From positions 1 to 64,000 of the forward strand of contig CASDWY010000004.1 of assembly GCA_949284985.1 (NCBI GenBank): DNA of 64,000 nucleotides. The letters are read 5' to 3'. The position numbers and the translations under genes are program-made. The stretch comes from an uncultured bacterium (GTDB lineage: Bacteria > Cyanobacteriota > Vampirovibrionia > Gastranaerophilales > Gastranaerophilaceae). The notes under the pieces are model-generated. The model saw only the letters and a program-made list of their open reading frames with translations. It did no database searches and was not told the DNA's origin. Of this stretch, positions 7,048-15,703 are shown one piece after another (position 1 is the first letter of the stretch; every line of letters begins with the position of its first letter).

Positions 7048-9424
7048 CGTTATATCTGAAATTCTCTGTTGTTTGGGTGTATAATTTTTCTCCAAGTTTG
7101 ATTTTTAAGTCTTTTAATCTTGTTTCAACTGTAGCTTTATTTTCTTTAGTAGTTTCATTATTTAGAAAATGTTTTGCACTTAGGTATGCTTTTATTGCTT
7201 GGACAAAATCTTTTTGTCTGTAGTAATAATCTCCTATTTTAAGATAGGCTGAGGCTATGTAGAGCTCATCGTTTAATCGTTTTGCGGCTTGTAGTGCATT
7301 AAGCAGAAATTTATAACTATTTTCTTTATTTGTTTGTTCGTACATTTCTGATAATTTTGAATATACAAAGTAGATGCCTTCGTTATTTTTTGTAATTTTG
7401 TCAGCCTCAAGTGCTTTTTGATAATAGTTGAGGGCTATATTTTTTTCTGCTCTTTCGTAATAAATACCTGCGAGATTTGAATATGCAGAAGACAAGTATA
7501 GGTTTGTTTCCGGATTAGAGCATATTTCAATGCATTTTTTGTAGCATTCTATAGCTTGGGTTTGTTGATTTGTGTCATCAAGCAGAAGTCCATATTTAAA
7601 GTAGGCTGTTGAAAGTAGCTTAGGATTTTCGGTTTTTATGGCATAATCAAGGGATTTTTTGTATAAAGTTTTAGCTGCTTTAATATTTCCTGAGAGATCT
7701 TCAATATCAGCAAGCAGGTTGTAAGATTCTGCAATTAAGTCAGAAGAATTTTCTATAGGTGAATTTAGAATTTTTTCGATATGACTTTTGGCTGCGAAAA
7801 ATTTGTAGTTGTTTTTGTATTCTAGTGCAAGTGTGTAGAGTGTTTCATTAGCTTTAGAAAATTGTTTTTGAGCAGAAAATAATTCGTAAGCGAGTTCCAG
7901 GCATTGAATTGCATTTTCGTGTTTGTGGGTTTTTATATAGCAGTTTGCAACTTTCATTAAAAGAGTTGGTCTGTTTAGTTCAAAAGCTTTGTCTGTATTC
8001 TTTTCCAGAGCTCTTTGATAGTAAAAAATAGCTGTTGGATAGTCAAAGTCATTTTCGTATTTTTCTGCGAGCTTAATGTAGTCTGACATTTGATAAGAAA
8101 CATCAATTCGTGGTTCTTTTCTTTGTGTTAAGAATTCAGGGTCTGCTGCTGCTCCATACGCCAAGATGGAATAGTCAGTTGGACTTTGAGAGGATGGTTC
8201 TATTGGTTGAGCTTCTTGCTTTTGTAATATAGGCTCTTCATATGAAATTTGTGGGGAGGATTGTTTTTTTGTTAGGTGTTTATAATTTTCAATAAAAGAG
8301 TAATGGTAATCTCGTTCTCTTCTCATTGTGCTTCTTGAAATTGTAATTTCTCTTTCGTTTGGTTTTTTGGGCAGCATATTTTCGTAAAGGTCTGCGAGGT
8401 AGCTGTGAATTTTTAAAGTTGAAAATTGGTCTATTTCTTTTGTAAGTTCTTTTTTAAAATAATCTTTTATAAAAAGATTATTTTTTTCTTCGTTAAGAAC
8501 TAGTATATTTTTTAAATAATTGATAGTGTTGATATTGTTTTTATTTAAGTTATTTAAGAATGTTGCACTTACGCCTTGTCTTATTAAGGTTAGTATAAAT
8601 ACGGTTTCTTTAGCTTTTTCTGGAATAAGTGAGATAAATTTGTTTATTAGGTAGGTTGAATAGTTAGTTTTCTTGACTTCAAACTCATTCATTAATTCAT
8701 CAAGCGTGATATTGAAAGTTTGAAGTATTTTTATTGTCATATCAATATATCTTAAATAACAATGGGAGTTTGATATTAGTTTTTGCAAACTTTCATTCGA
8801 GGTAGTTAGTCCATATGATTGCAAGTAGTTTCCAATTCGGTCTTCATCAATAGAGGCTACAATAGATTTTTCAAATTCCAAGTTGTGTTCTTTAAATATT
8901 TGGGTATTAAAATTTCTTGAAACAAAGATAATTTTAAATTTATCTATAGATGCAAGGTGAAGCAAAAATTCGTTAATAATATGATAGGTGTCTTCAAATT
9001 TTAGTATGTTTTCGTAAGATTCGAGAACCAATAACATAGGTTTTTCAATAGATTTAACGTAGTATTGAATTCTTTCTCTAAAGTCTTTTGTGTCTATTTT
9101 AGGAAGAGTTGTTTGGTTATTTTTATGGTATTCTCGAAAATCTATTGTAAGATTCATTAAAATATCATCGAGAGTAGTAGATTCATACATGTTATATTTA
9201 AAAAGAAGTACTTCTTTGTTTAAATAAGACAGAGCTTCGTTGATAATTTTTGTTTTTCCTGTGCCTTGAAAACCGGACAGCACAAAGCAGGATTTTGGTC
9301 CTGACAAAAATTCAAAAATTTGATTAAATTTCTCTCTATTTTGGTCAAAAAAGAAAAAATCTTTTTGATTTTCGTCTAAATTAAGATTTGATGTAATCCC
9401 AAACTTTACAAAAGAATATCTCAT
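7037..9424 (-). CDS. STAND-like P-loop ATPase with C-terminal TPR repeats
   Basis: 795 residues. Walker A GFQGTGKT at 51-58; a Walker B-like LLVLESYEN near 135, with Glu where Asp is usual; and an FVSRN segment like the sensor of AAA/STAND proteins. A winged-helix-like middle is followed by a Ser/Pro/Gln-rich linker (about 385-425) and at least eight TPR units (about 445-770; YYQRALE, LYKKSLDYA, CYKKCIEI, YYQKALEAD). STAND proteins are ligand-triggered switches; the TPR array would be the sensor. No effector domain is visible. A TATAAT lies six bases upstream of the ATG and there is no Shine-Dalgarno site, suggesting leaderless mRNA. Co-transcribed with rsmG. Confidence 0.8.
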   Translation of the reverse strand: MRYSFVKFGITSNLNLDENQKDFFFFDQNREKFNQIFEFLSGPKSCFVLSGFQGTGKTKIINEALSYLNKEVLLFKYNMYESTTLDDILMNLTIDFREYHKNNQTTLPKIDTKDFRERIQYYVKSIEKPMLLVLESYENILKFEDTYHIINEFLLHLASIDKFKIIFVSRNFNTQIFKEHNLEFEKSIVASIDEDRIGNYLQSYGLTTSNESLQKLISNSHCYLRYIDMTIKILQTFNITLDELMNEFEVKKTNYSTYLINKFISLIPEKAKETVFILTLIRQGVSATFLNNLNKNNINTINYLKNILVLNEEKNNLFIKDYFKKELTKEIDQFSTLKIHSYLADLYENMLPKKPNEREITISRSTMRRERDYHYSFIENYKHLTKKQSSPQISYEEPILQKQEAQPIEPSSQSPTDYSILAYGAAADPEFLTQRKEPRIDVSYQMSDYIKLAEKYENDFDYPTAIFYYQRALEKNTDKAFELNRPTLLMKVANCYIKTHKHENAIQCLELAYELFSAQKQFSKANETLYTLALEYKNNYKFFAAKSHIEKILNSPIENSSDLIAESYNLLADIEDLSGNIKAAKTLYKKSLDYAIKTENPKLLSTAYFKYGLLLDDTNQQTQAIECYKKCIEICSNPETNLYLSSAYSNLAGIYYERAEKNIALNYYQKALEADKITKNNEGIYFVYSKLSEMYEQTNKENSYKFLLNALQAAKRLNDELYIASAYLKIGDYYYRQKDFVQAIKAYLSAKHFLNNETTKENKATVETRLKDLKIKLGEKLYTQTTENFRYNDGN

Positions 9425-9430
9425 TTTTTA

Positions 9431-9436
9431 ATTATA
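9431..9436 (-). promoter_or_regulatory. -10 box placing transcription start at the ATPase ATG
   Basis: Perfect TATAAT on the minus strand with six bases to the ATG. A TTCATA 17 bp further upstream (9459-9454) could be the -35 box. Predicts a leaderless transcript. Confidence 0.45.
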
Positions 9437-9523
9437 CAATATATTACGAAAAATATGAATGGTGTTAAAAGTGTAGTTTTTATAGTAAAATAAATTTATT
9501 AAAATTAATGAGGAGTACAAATT

Positions 9524-10318
9524 ATGTTAATGGAAGGTAAAAAAGGCATTATTTTTGGAGTTAGTAACAAATTTGGTATTGCAAATGCTATAGCAGAGCA
9601 ACTACATGCTGCAGGTGCAGATATAGCTTTTACGTACGCAAATGAAGCAATGAAAGGTAGAGTTACACCAATTGCGGAATCAATGAATGCAAAAATGATT
9701 GAAGAATGTGATGTTACAAGTGAAGAACATCTTGAAAGGACTTTTAAAAAGTATGCGGAAGTATATGGAAAGATTGATTTTATGGTGCATGCTGTAGCTT
9801 TTGCAAACAAAGAAGATTTGATGGGTGAGTTTATTAACACATCAAAAGATGGTTGGAATTTAGCTATGGGAGTTAGTGCATATTCACTGGTTGCAATGTG
9901 TAGGCATGCTAGACCGTTATTTAACGAAGGTGCAGCTGTTTTATCACTTACATATTTAGGTGGTGAAAAAATGGTTGCAAATTATAATGTTATGGGTGTT
10001 GCAAAAGCAGCGTTAGAATCTTCTTCAAGATATCTTGCAACAGATTTAGGTAAAAACGGTGTTAGAGTAAACTGTTTGTCTGCCGGTGCAGTAAAGACAT
10101 TGGCGGCTAAAGGTATTTCAGGTTTTGATAGAATGCTTAAAGCAGGAGCTGTAAAAGCACCGCTTAAACGTAATGTTAGTCTCGAAGATGTTGGTAAAAC
10201 GGGGCTTTATTTGCTATCAGATCTTTCTTCCGGTGTTACTGGGGAAATTGTTCATGTAGATTGCGGATGTCACTCTGTTTATGCTTCTATTGAAGAAATG
10301 GAATTGTTAACAAAATAA
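9524..10318 (+). CDS. fabI: Enoyl-[acyl-carrier-protein] reductase (NADH)
   Basis: Last reductive step of type II fatty acid elongation; target of triclosan in other bacteria. 264 residues. N-terminal nucleotide fold (GIIFGVSNKFGIANAIAEQL) and the catalytic Tyr-x6-Lys in YNVMGVAKAAL, very close to E. coli YNVMGLAKASL. C-terminal SGVTGEIVHVDCG also fits. GAGGAG site before the ATG. Single gene with its own terminator. Confidence 0.96.
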   Translation: MLMEGKKGIIFGVSNKFGIANAIAEQLHAAGADIAFTYANEAMKGRVTPIAESMNAKMIEECDVTSEEHLERTFKKYAEVYGKIDFMVHAVAFANKEDLMGEFINTSKDGWNLAMGVSAYSLVAMCRHARPLFNEGAAVLSLTYLGGEKMVANYNVMGVAKAALESSSRYLATDLGKNGVRVNCLSAGAVKTLAAKGISGFDRMLKAGAVKAPLKRNVSLEDVGKTGLYLLSDLSSGVTGEIVHVDCGCHSVYASIEEMELLTK

Positions 10319-10335
10319 GTTAAATTTAAACAAAT

Positions 10336-10372
10336 TTAAAAGGCAGCCTTTGATTATAGGGCTGTCTTTTTA
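10336..10372. terminator. Intrinsic terminator shared by fabI and the MATE gene
   Basis: Stem AAAGGCAGCC/GGGCTGTCTTT followed by a T run on the plus strand. It reaches the last codon of the convergent MATE gene. Confidence 0.75.
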
Positions 10373-11749
10373 GTCATTAAGTGTAAGGAAACTTAGTGGT
10401 TGAGAATGTTTTTCAGAGCGAAGGACGAGTTTTTTAATTGTTCTGTGATAGCCTATAGTAAGCCATATTGCTGCAGTAACCCAAGCACAAGGTGTAGCAA
10501 AGCACACTCCAATGTATCCGAAATAATGAGCAAATAAAAATGCAGTGCCTGCTCGCATAAATAATTCTAGAGTTCCAGAAATTAGTGGGATTTTTGCATT
10601 TCCCATTCCTTGTAAAATATTTCTGTAAAGAAGTAATGTTGCAAGGGCGAAGTAAAATATAATTATTATATTAAGGTATATTTGAGCTTGTTCAATCATT
10701 TCAGGGTGGACACCGTTTATAAAAAAACCTACCATGTATTTTCCACCGGTAAATATAATTAGGCAGCTCATTATACTGGAAATAGCATTTATAATCATGC
10801 CTTTTTGAGCGCCTATTCGTATTCGATTAATTTTTCCTGCGCCGTAGTTTTGAGCCGTATAAGTAGCCATAGCGACACCTAGTGCCAAAAATGCCTGGCT
10901 TGAAACTTGTTCAACTTTTGTTGCAGCGGTAAAAGCAGCTACTGTAGTTGAACCAAAAGAGTTAAGAACTATTTGTAATGCAATTATTCCAATAGTTAAT
11001 ATTGACATTTGAAACCCCATTGGCAAACCTATTCTTAAGTGTTCCCAAGCAAATCTGGAATTAAATTTCCAGTCTTCACGTTTTAGTTTAAGGATTGGAA
11101 ATTTTATAAACATGTAAATTGTGCACAATATTGCTGAGATTCCTTGTGAGATGGTTGTAGCCCAGGCCGCACCGCTAACTCCCATATTGAGTTTTAGAAT
11201 AAAAATTAAATCCAGTATAATGTTTAAAAGAGAAGCTATTATAAGGAATATTAATGGTGTTTTGCTATCTCCCAGAGCTCTTATTATATTAGAAATAGCA
11301 TTGTAAAAAAGTATAGTTCCTATACCAATATATATAACAAAAATATAGTCATAGGCTTGGTCAATAATATCTGCAGGTGTATTCATAAATTTCAAAAGCG
11401 GCATTGTTGTAGCGGCACTTGCGATAGTTAGCAGAAGTGTTATAGCAGTACTTAAGAAAATTATTGTTGTTAAAGATTTTCTAACATATGCATAATCTTG
11501 AGCTCCAAATCTTTGTGCAGTAATAACAGAAAAACCGGAGGTTGTTCCCATAATAAACCCAAGAACAAGAAAAGCAATAGCCCCGGTTGAACCAACTGCT
11601 GCAAGAGCCTGCAGACCAAGTGTTCTGCCGACTATTAAAGTGTCAACAAGGTTATAAAATTGTTGAAATAGATTCCCTATAAAAAGTGGCAATGCAAACC
11701 ATAGTATAAGTTTTGTCGGACTTCCGACTGTCATATCTTTTACAGTCAT
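10370..11749 (-). CDS. MATE family efflux transporter
   Basis: 459 residues, about 12 hydrophobic segments. The MATE start pattern is present (LILWFALPLFIGNLFQQFYN and LVDTLIVGRTLG, residues 13-45), and the two halves are similar (second half: LRIGLPMGFQMSILTIGIIA). Exports cationic drugs or metabolites using Na+ or H+. Substrate cannot be told. AAGGT site before the ATG. A second MATE gene lies at 33766-35082 and is not a close copy. Confidence 0.92.
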   Translation of the reverse strand: MTVKDMTVGSPTKLILWFALPLFIGNLFQQFYNLVDTLIVGRTLGLQALAAVGSTGAIAFLVLGFIMGTTSGFSVITAQRFGAQDYAYVRKSLTTIIFLSTAITLLLTIASAATTMPLLKFMNTPADIIDQAYDYIFVIYIGIGTILFYNAISNIIRALGDSKTPLIFLIIASLLNIILDLIFILKLNMGVSGAAWATTISQGISAILCTIYMFIKFPILKLKREDWKFNSRFAWEHLRIGLPMGFQMSILTIGIIALQIVLNSFGSTTVAAFTAATKVEQVSSQAFLALGVAMATYTAQNYGAGKINRIRIGAQKGMIINAISSIMSCLIIFTGGKYMVGFFINGVHPEMIEQAQIYLNIIIIFYFALATLLLYRNILQGMGNAKIPLISGTLELFMRAGTAFLFAHYFGYIGVCFATPCAWVTAAIWLTIGYHRTIKKLVLRSEKHSQPLSFLTLND

Positions 11750-11884
11750 AGTTATTACCTTTTATGCTGTAATTATTATAATTAGTAAAAAATTAAATTA
11801 CAATTAGACATTAGCCAAAAGAGTATTGAGTTTTTTTTATAAAAGGGAAATAAATATATTTATGTAAACGAGAGAGGGAAAATT

Positions 11885-12262
11885 ATGTGGAAAAAATTAG
11901 GTGATTTATCTGCAAAACGAAATATATGGGAGGCATTGCTGTTTTATTTAATTTATGGGTCTGCCGGGGTATTTTTATGCGGTGTAATAACATCAATGAT
12001 TACCCAAATAAGTGGTTTAAGCTCTGTTGAAGATATAAGATTTTTGGCAATGAAAACTGCTCCGATAGTTGCAGGAATTTACACTTTAATTGTTGCTGTG
12101 TCATTAATTTTATTTAAACATATAGCTAAAGATGCATTGGCTATACTTTGTGCTATTCTTGGGTCTTTGGCGAGTGTAAGTTTAGGTTTGATTTTTGGGT
12201 TTGTTCCGATTGCTTTTTTAAGTGGTTTTAGCCCTGTTGATAATTCTTCTTCTGATGCTTAA
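11885..12262 (+). CDS. Small membrane protein of unknown function
   Basis: 125 residues with three hydrophobic segments at about 17-42, 56-78 and 82-112. Basic N-terminus (MWKKLGDLSAKRN), short Ser/Asp-rich tail. No family recognised. GAGGGA ribosome site. Its stop codon shares four bases (TTAA) with the stop of the convergent gene at 12259-13152. Confidence 0.7.
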   Translation: MWKKLGDLSAKRNIWEALLFYLIYGSAGVFLCGVITSMITQISGLSSVEDIRFLAMKTAPIVAGIYTLIVAVSLILFKHIAKDALAILCAILGSLASVSLGLIFGFVPIAFLSGFSPVDNSSSDA

Positions 12263-13152
12263 AGATTGTTAAAAATATATTCCCAAGTTTTTTTAAACGG
12301 ACCTTTATATTCTTCTGCCTTTGTATAGGTGGAATCAAAATATTCTTGGATATTGTTTGGTTTATTGTAAACATAATTTGCAAGAGGCAAGTTATGTTTA
12401 AATAAATTTGCAATAACCCATTGTCCATATGCAAGTCTGTTATGTGCCGGTGTATTGCCGTTTATATCAGAGCTTTTATAGATGTAATTAATAATATCTG
12501 GATATGGGGCAAGGACTTTATTCATACTCTCGAGTGCTTTGGGTGGGATAAAGTGTGCCGGTAGCATATTGTTTTCGCGTGGTGTTGTATATAAAACTTT
12601 TAAAACTTCCGGATAATTTTTTGCGGCTGTATTAAATATTACAATTTGAGAATCAGAGGCTTTATCTATAAAGGTTTTGCCTTCAAAATCTTTTGATAAA
12701 GCAAGTTTGGTAAAATAACGGTAGGATTTTATATTGTTGCAAATTTTTTGCATTGTTTTTTCCGGCACTGACAATATAAGTCCTCCTCCTGATGGTTCTA
12801 AAAACAGTTCAGATAAAAGATTTGGGTATTTTTCAAGTCTTTTAACAATTTTGTTTAGCAGTTGTTCCGGTAGGCGTTTCTTTATAATTGCTTTTTTAAC
12901 TTCAGGATTAATAAATTTTTTGCGTAAGGCGTTTTGTAGTTGAAGGTTTTCTTTTGGGTTAAATTTTTTATTTAGCTTTTCTTTATTTATTTTGTTGCGA
13001 AGTTCTTGTTTAAGTTTATATTGTTTTTGTTTTCGTGATAAAGAACCAAATGATATAGTGTCTATATTTAACGTATTTTTGTAGATAGGATATTCTCTGG
13101 GATTAGAAAAGCTAGTGGAAATATTAAAATTTTTTAGTGTTGATATATGCAT
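12259..13152 (-). CDS. Hypothetical protein with DTISFG N-terminal motif and ankyrin-like segment
   Basis: 297 residues, no signal peptide or membrane segment. DTISFG is at residues 31-36 after a low-complexity start, followed by a basic Lys/Gln/Asn-rich stretch (SRKQKQYKLKQELRNKINKE). Repeated units built on YPxLL/YPEVL/YPDII and an ankyrin-like DINGNTPAHNRLAYG (about 227-241) suggest helical repeats. Function unknown. The N-terminal motif recurs in the proteins at 21918, 38832 and 49469. GAGG ribosome site before the ATG. Confidence 0.7.
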   Translation of the reverse strand: MHISTLKNFNISTSFSNPREYPIYKNTLNIDTISFGSLSRKQKQYKLKQELRNKINKEKLNKKFNPKENLQLQNALRKKFINPEVKKAIIKKRLPEQLLNKIVKRLEKYPNLLSELFLEPSGGGLILSVPEKTMQKICNNIKSYRYFTKLALSKDFEGKTFIDKASDSQIVIFNTAAKNYPEVLKVLYTTPRENNMLPAHFIPPKALESMNKVLAPYPDIINYIYKSSDINGNTPAHNRLAYGQWVIANLFKHNLPLANYVYNKPNNIQEYFDSTYTKAEEYKGPFKKTWEYIFNNL

Positions 13153-13232
13153 ATTTTGCCTCTTTATTGCATAATTAAAGCTGAAAAATGGAGTTTTTTG
13201 CCGGTTTTAAGAACTTTTGTTACAAAATGTTA

Positions 13233-14126
13233 TTAGTTTCTTATACAATTTTTATTGGTTGGTTGTCCAAAAAGTAATCTCAATCCGCCAAAGTGTTTGC
13301 GCATGGTGCATTTTATACCGCAGGTTATTTCATAAATATTTTTTATGATAGAATTTATGTCCAAAATTGTTGCATGCAGGTTTGGAATTGATTGTTTTAC
13401 ATTTGATGTTGTTTTATTCAAGTCATCTGTAAGTGTTTTTAGATTGGCAGATGAATCTGTAAGATTTGTTAATGTTGTTTGAATTTGTTTTTTTGTAACG
13501 GCTTCGTTTATTTTTTTAGTTAAATCTTTTGTGTTAGCCGTTGTTTCTTCTAAATTAGAAATAGAGTTTCTTATATCTGATTGTGAGTCTTGGAGTATAT
13601 TTTGAGCAATGCTAAAAATACTGAGCAAAAGACCTGTTGTATCATCAAGGTTTTGCATGATATTTGCCGCATTTTCTTCTATTTGCAAGTAAGTTTCAGG
13701 AGAAAGATTGGCGAGGTAGGAGTGAATGTCAATAGAATTTTGTCCTTTAATTGTCGATCCGGTTTTTAAATATTTTAATTCCGGAGCATCAGGATAAATT
13801 AAATCGATATAATCTTTGTACAGCCAACGAGTTTTGTGAATTTTTATTTTTGCTTTTGTGTTAATAGGGAATTTTGTATTTATTGGATGGATAGCTATAG
13901 TAATAATAGTTTTTTGGTAATCGTCAGCAGGTTTTATGTTTACAACATGACCAATTTTAAAACCTTTAAAGTACACAGGTGCATGGGTATGAAAAGGTCT
14001 AAGATCATCGAATTCAATTTTAATGTAGGTATAAGATAGAATTCTTATGATGTAAATTATAAAAAATAAAATAGCAATAAGTGAAGTAATTAGTAAAATT
14101 TTTTTCTTTTTATGAAAATTTTTCAT
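13233..14126 (-). CDS. MCE-domain (MlaD-like) lipid transport protein
   Basis: 297 residues: basic start, one membrane helix (about 9-31), then an MCE domain (about 35-115) with APVYFKGFKIGHV, the hallmark of the fold, followed by a long helical part rich in Asn/Thr/Ser (about 130-260). MCE proteins bind lipids in the periplasm and work with MlaE permeases. The permease MlaE lies 8 kb away at 4553, so the system is split. It lacks a clear ribosome site. Two Cys near the C-terminus (CGIKC) are unusual. Confidence 0.85.
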   Translation of the reverse strand: MKNFHKKKKILLITSLIAILFFIIYIIRILSYTYIKIEFDDLRPFHTHAPVYFKGFKIGHVVNIKPADDYQKTIITIAIHPINTKFPINTKAKIKIHKTRWLYKDYIDLIYPDAPELKYLKTGSTIKGQNSIDIHSYLANLSPETYLQIEENAANIMQNLDDTTGLLLSIFSIAQNILQDSQSDIRNSISNLEETTANTKDLTKKINEAVTKKQIQTTLTNLTDSSANLKTLTDDLNKTTSNVKQSIPNLHATILDINSIIKNIYEITCGIKCTMRKHFGGLRLLFGQPTNKNCIRN

Positions 14127-14247
14127 AAAAAGAATCTAGCATAGAGGATAAATCAACAGAATTACCCAATGAGGCAATTCTGCTGAATAATAAAATAAGT
14201 TTAAGTTTTCAAAAAGTGCGAATTGACTACGATGAGATTATGGTAGA

Positions 14248-14520
14248 TTATCTAAAAGGGACCATCATTGTATCATAAATTGCGCCAAATGAGCTGTTAT
14301 AAGCTGTTTTTGTGCCGTTCCAGATTTTTCTAAAAATGGATTTTTTCATACAGCATTGTCCTTGATAGGATTGATCTGGGCAAGCCGGTTGGCAGCAAGT
14401 TATTTTAGGTTTTTCACAAGGGTTGCACGATATTTTTTGCGGTTGACAGGGACAAGCTGCAAAGGCGTTCGCTGTAGCTAATACAAGGGAAATAGCACTA
14501 AACATTAAAATCTTTTTCAT
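14248..14520 (-). CDS. Secreted cysteine-rich small protein
   Basis: 90 residues. Signal peptide MKKILMFSAISLVLATANAFA with likely cleavage before ACPC. The mature first half is Cys/Pro-rich (CPCQPQKISCNPC, CCQPACPDQ, CC; about ten Cys), the second half is basic and aromatic without Cys. It could bind metal or form disulphide cross-links in the envelope. No family recognised. AGGAG site before the ATG; single gene. Confidence 0.75.
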   Translation of the reverse strand: MKKILMFSAISLVLATANAFAACPCQPQKISCNPCEKPKITCCQPACPDQSYQGQCCMKKSIFRKIWNGTKTAYNSSFGAIYDTMMVPFR

Positions 14521-14644
14521 AAATAGTTCTCCTATATTTTTATTGGAATATATTCCTTTTTTATTTTTACTGTTTTTTATTAAAATGCATTAACTGTGTG
14601 GACTAAATCTCTTTATGGAATAAAGGTATTGTTTTTTAAATATT

Positions 14645-14653
14645 TGATATAAT
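14645..14653 (+). promoter_or_regulatory. Extended -10 promoter of the acetyltransferase gene
   Basis: TGATATAAT, matching TGnTATAAT, 32 bases before the ATG. No clear -35 box, as expected for this class. Confidence 0.5.
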
Positions 14654-14685
14654 TTATTTAAGAAAAAAGTTTAATAGGAGGTTTT

Positions 14686-15264
14686 ATGGACGAAAAAGAA
14701 AAAATGCTGAAGGGTCTAATTTATGATGCATTTCAAGACAAAAAACTTTATGATGAGAGAATTTTTTGTAAATGCTTGTGTCATGAATATAATTTTCTTA
14801 AACCAAATAAAACTAAAAAACGAAAAGCTATTCTTAAAAAACTTTTAGGCAAAACAAAAAATCAATTTTGTATAGAGCAGCCATTTTATTGTGATTATGG
14901 TTATAATATTGAAATAGGTGAAAATTTTTATGCAAATCATGGGCTTATAATTTTGGATCCGGCTAAAGTGACTTTTGGAGATAATGTTTTTGTTGGACCA
15001 AGTTGTGGGTTTTACACTGCTATACATCCTATTGATTTTAACGAACGAAACAGTGGATATGAACTTGCAAAACCAATTATAGTTGGTGATAATGTATGGT
15101 TTGGCGGAGGAGTAATTGTATTGCCTGGGGTCAGTATTGGCGATAATGCCGTGATTGGTGCAGGAAGTGTTGTTTCAAGAGATATTCCATCCAATGTTGT
15201 TGCAGTGGGAAACCCTTGTAGGGTGCTTCGGCAAATAACAGATGAAGACAAAATTATGATTTAA
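14686..15264 (+). CDS. Maltose/galactoside-type O-acetyltransferase
   Basis: 192 residues, left-handed beta-helix acetyltransferase using acetyl-CoA. Hexapeptide repeats run from about 70 to 180 (IGENFYANHG, FGDNVFVGPS, VGDNVWFGGG, IGDNAVIGAG), with the catalytic-type His in YTAIHPID and the closing GNPCRVLR. Acceptor is a sugar, probably maltose- or galactoside-like, but this cannot be settled from sequence. AGGAGG ribosome site. Single gene. Confidence 0.88.
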   Translation: MDEKEKMLKGLIYDAFQDKKLYDERIFCKCLCHEYNFLKPNKTKKRKAILKKLLGKTKNQFCIEQPFYCDYGYNIEIGENFYANHGLIILDPAKVTFGDNVFVGPSCGFYTAIHPIDFNERNSGYELAKPIIVGDNVWFGGGVIVLPGVSIGDNAVIGAGSVVSRDIPSNVVAVGNPCRVLRQITDEDKIMI

Positions 15265-15334
15265 TACTTTATTTAGCCGATGAAAAATTCTTATAAATGC
15301 AGTTAAATAAGTATAAAGAGGAAGAGGTTAATAT

Positions 15335-15700
15335 ATGATTTCAGAAATTAATGCAGGAATATCTGCTCTAGGTGGTTTATTGAATAGTGTTTCCGGCTCA
15401 AATGAGACAAATACACTAAATTCTGATAATAGTTTTGAATCGTTGTTGGATAAATTAAGTTTATCTTCCACTTCAGATGATTCTGATAACCAAAAAACAT
15501 CTGAAATGGATTTAAATCAAGATGGAACAGTTACTATAGATGAAGTTTTAAAATATATTGAAATGCAGTCGCAAGATCAAGTTGCAGATAATTCTAATGA
15601 AATGATGTCAAGTGAAAAAGAAGTAGCTGGACAATCTTTTACAGATAAGTTAAAAGTTGGATTTAAACAGGCAGTTGCAGCATATTCTTTATTTTCGTAG
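15335..15700 (+). CDS. Small EF-hand protein
   Basis: 121 residues. DLNQDGTVTIDE (about 59-70) is a full EF-hand/dockerin-type calcium loop with ligands at positions 1, 3, 5, 7, 9 and 12, followed by a helix. The rest is Ser/Asn/Asp-rich and looks disordered. No signal peptide or membrane helix. GGAAGAGG site before the ATG. Only one loop, so not calmodulin-like. Role unknown. Confidence 0.7.
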   Translation: MISEINAGISALGGLLNSVSGSNETNTLNSDNSFESLLDKLSLSSTSDDSDNQKTSEMDLNQDGTVTIDEVLKYIEMQSQDQVADNSNEMMSSEKEVAGQSFTDKLKVGFKQAVAAYSLFS

Positions 15701-15703
15701 GTT

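Noticed and set aside
7037-9424. ATPase-TPR gene as an Avs-type antiphage protein
   Set aside because: No effector domain, no defence genes around it, and it is coupled to rsmG.
14157-14182. Hairpin CAGAATT/AATTCTG upstream of the MCE gene
   Set aside because: No T run on either side and no clear role; not reported as terminator.
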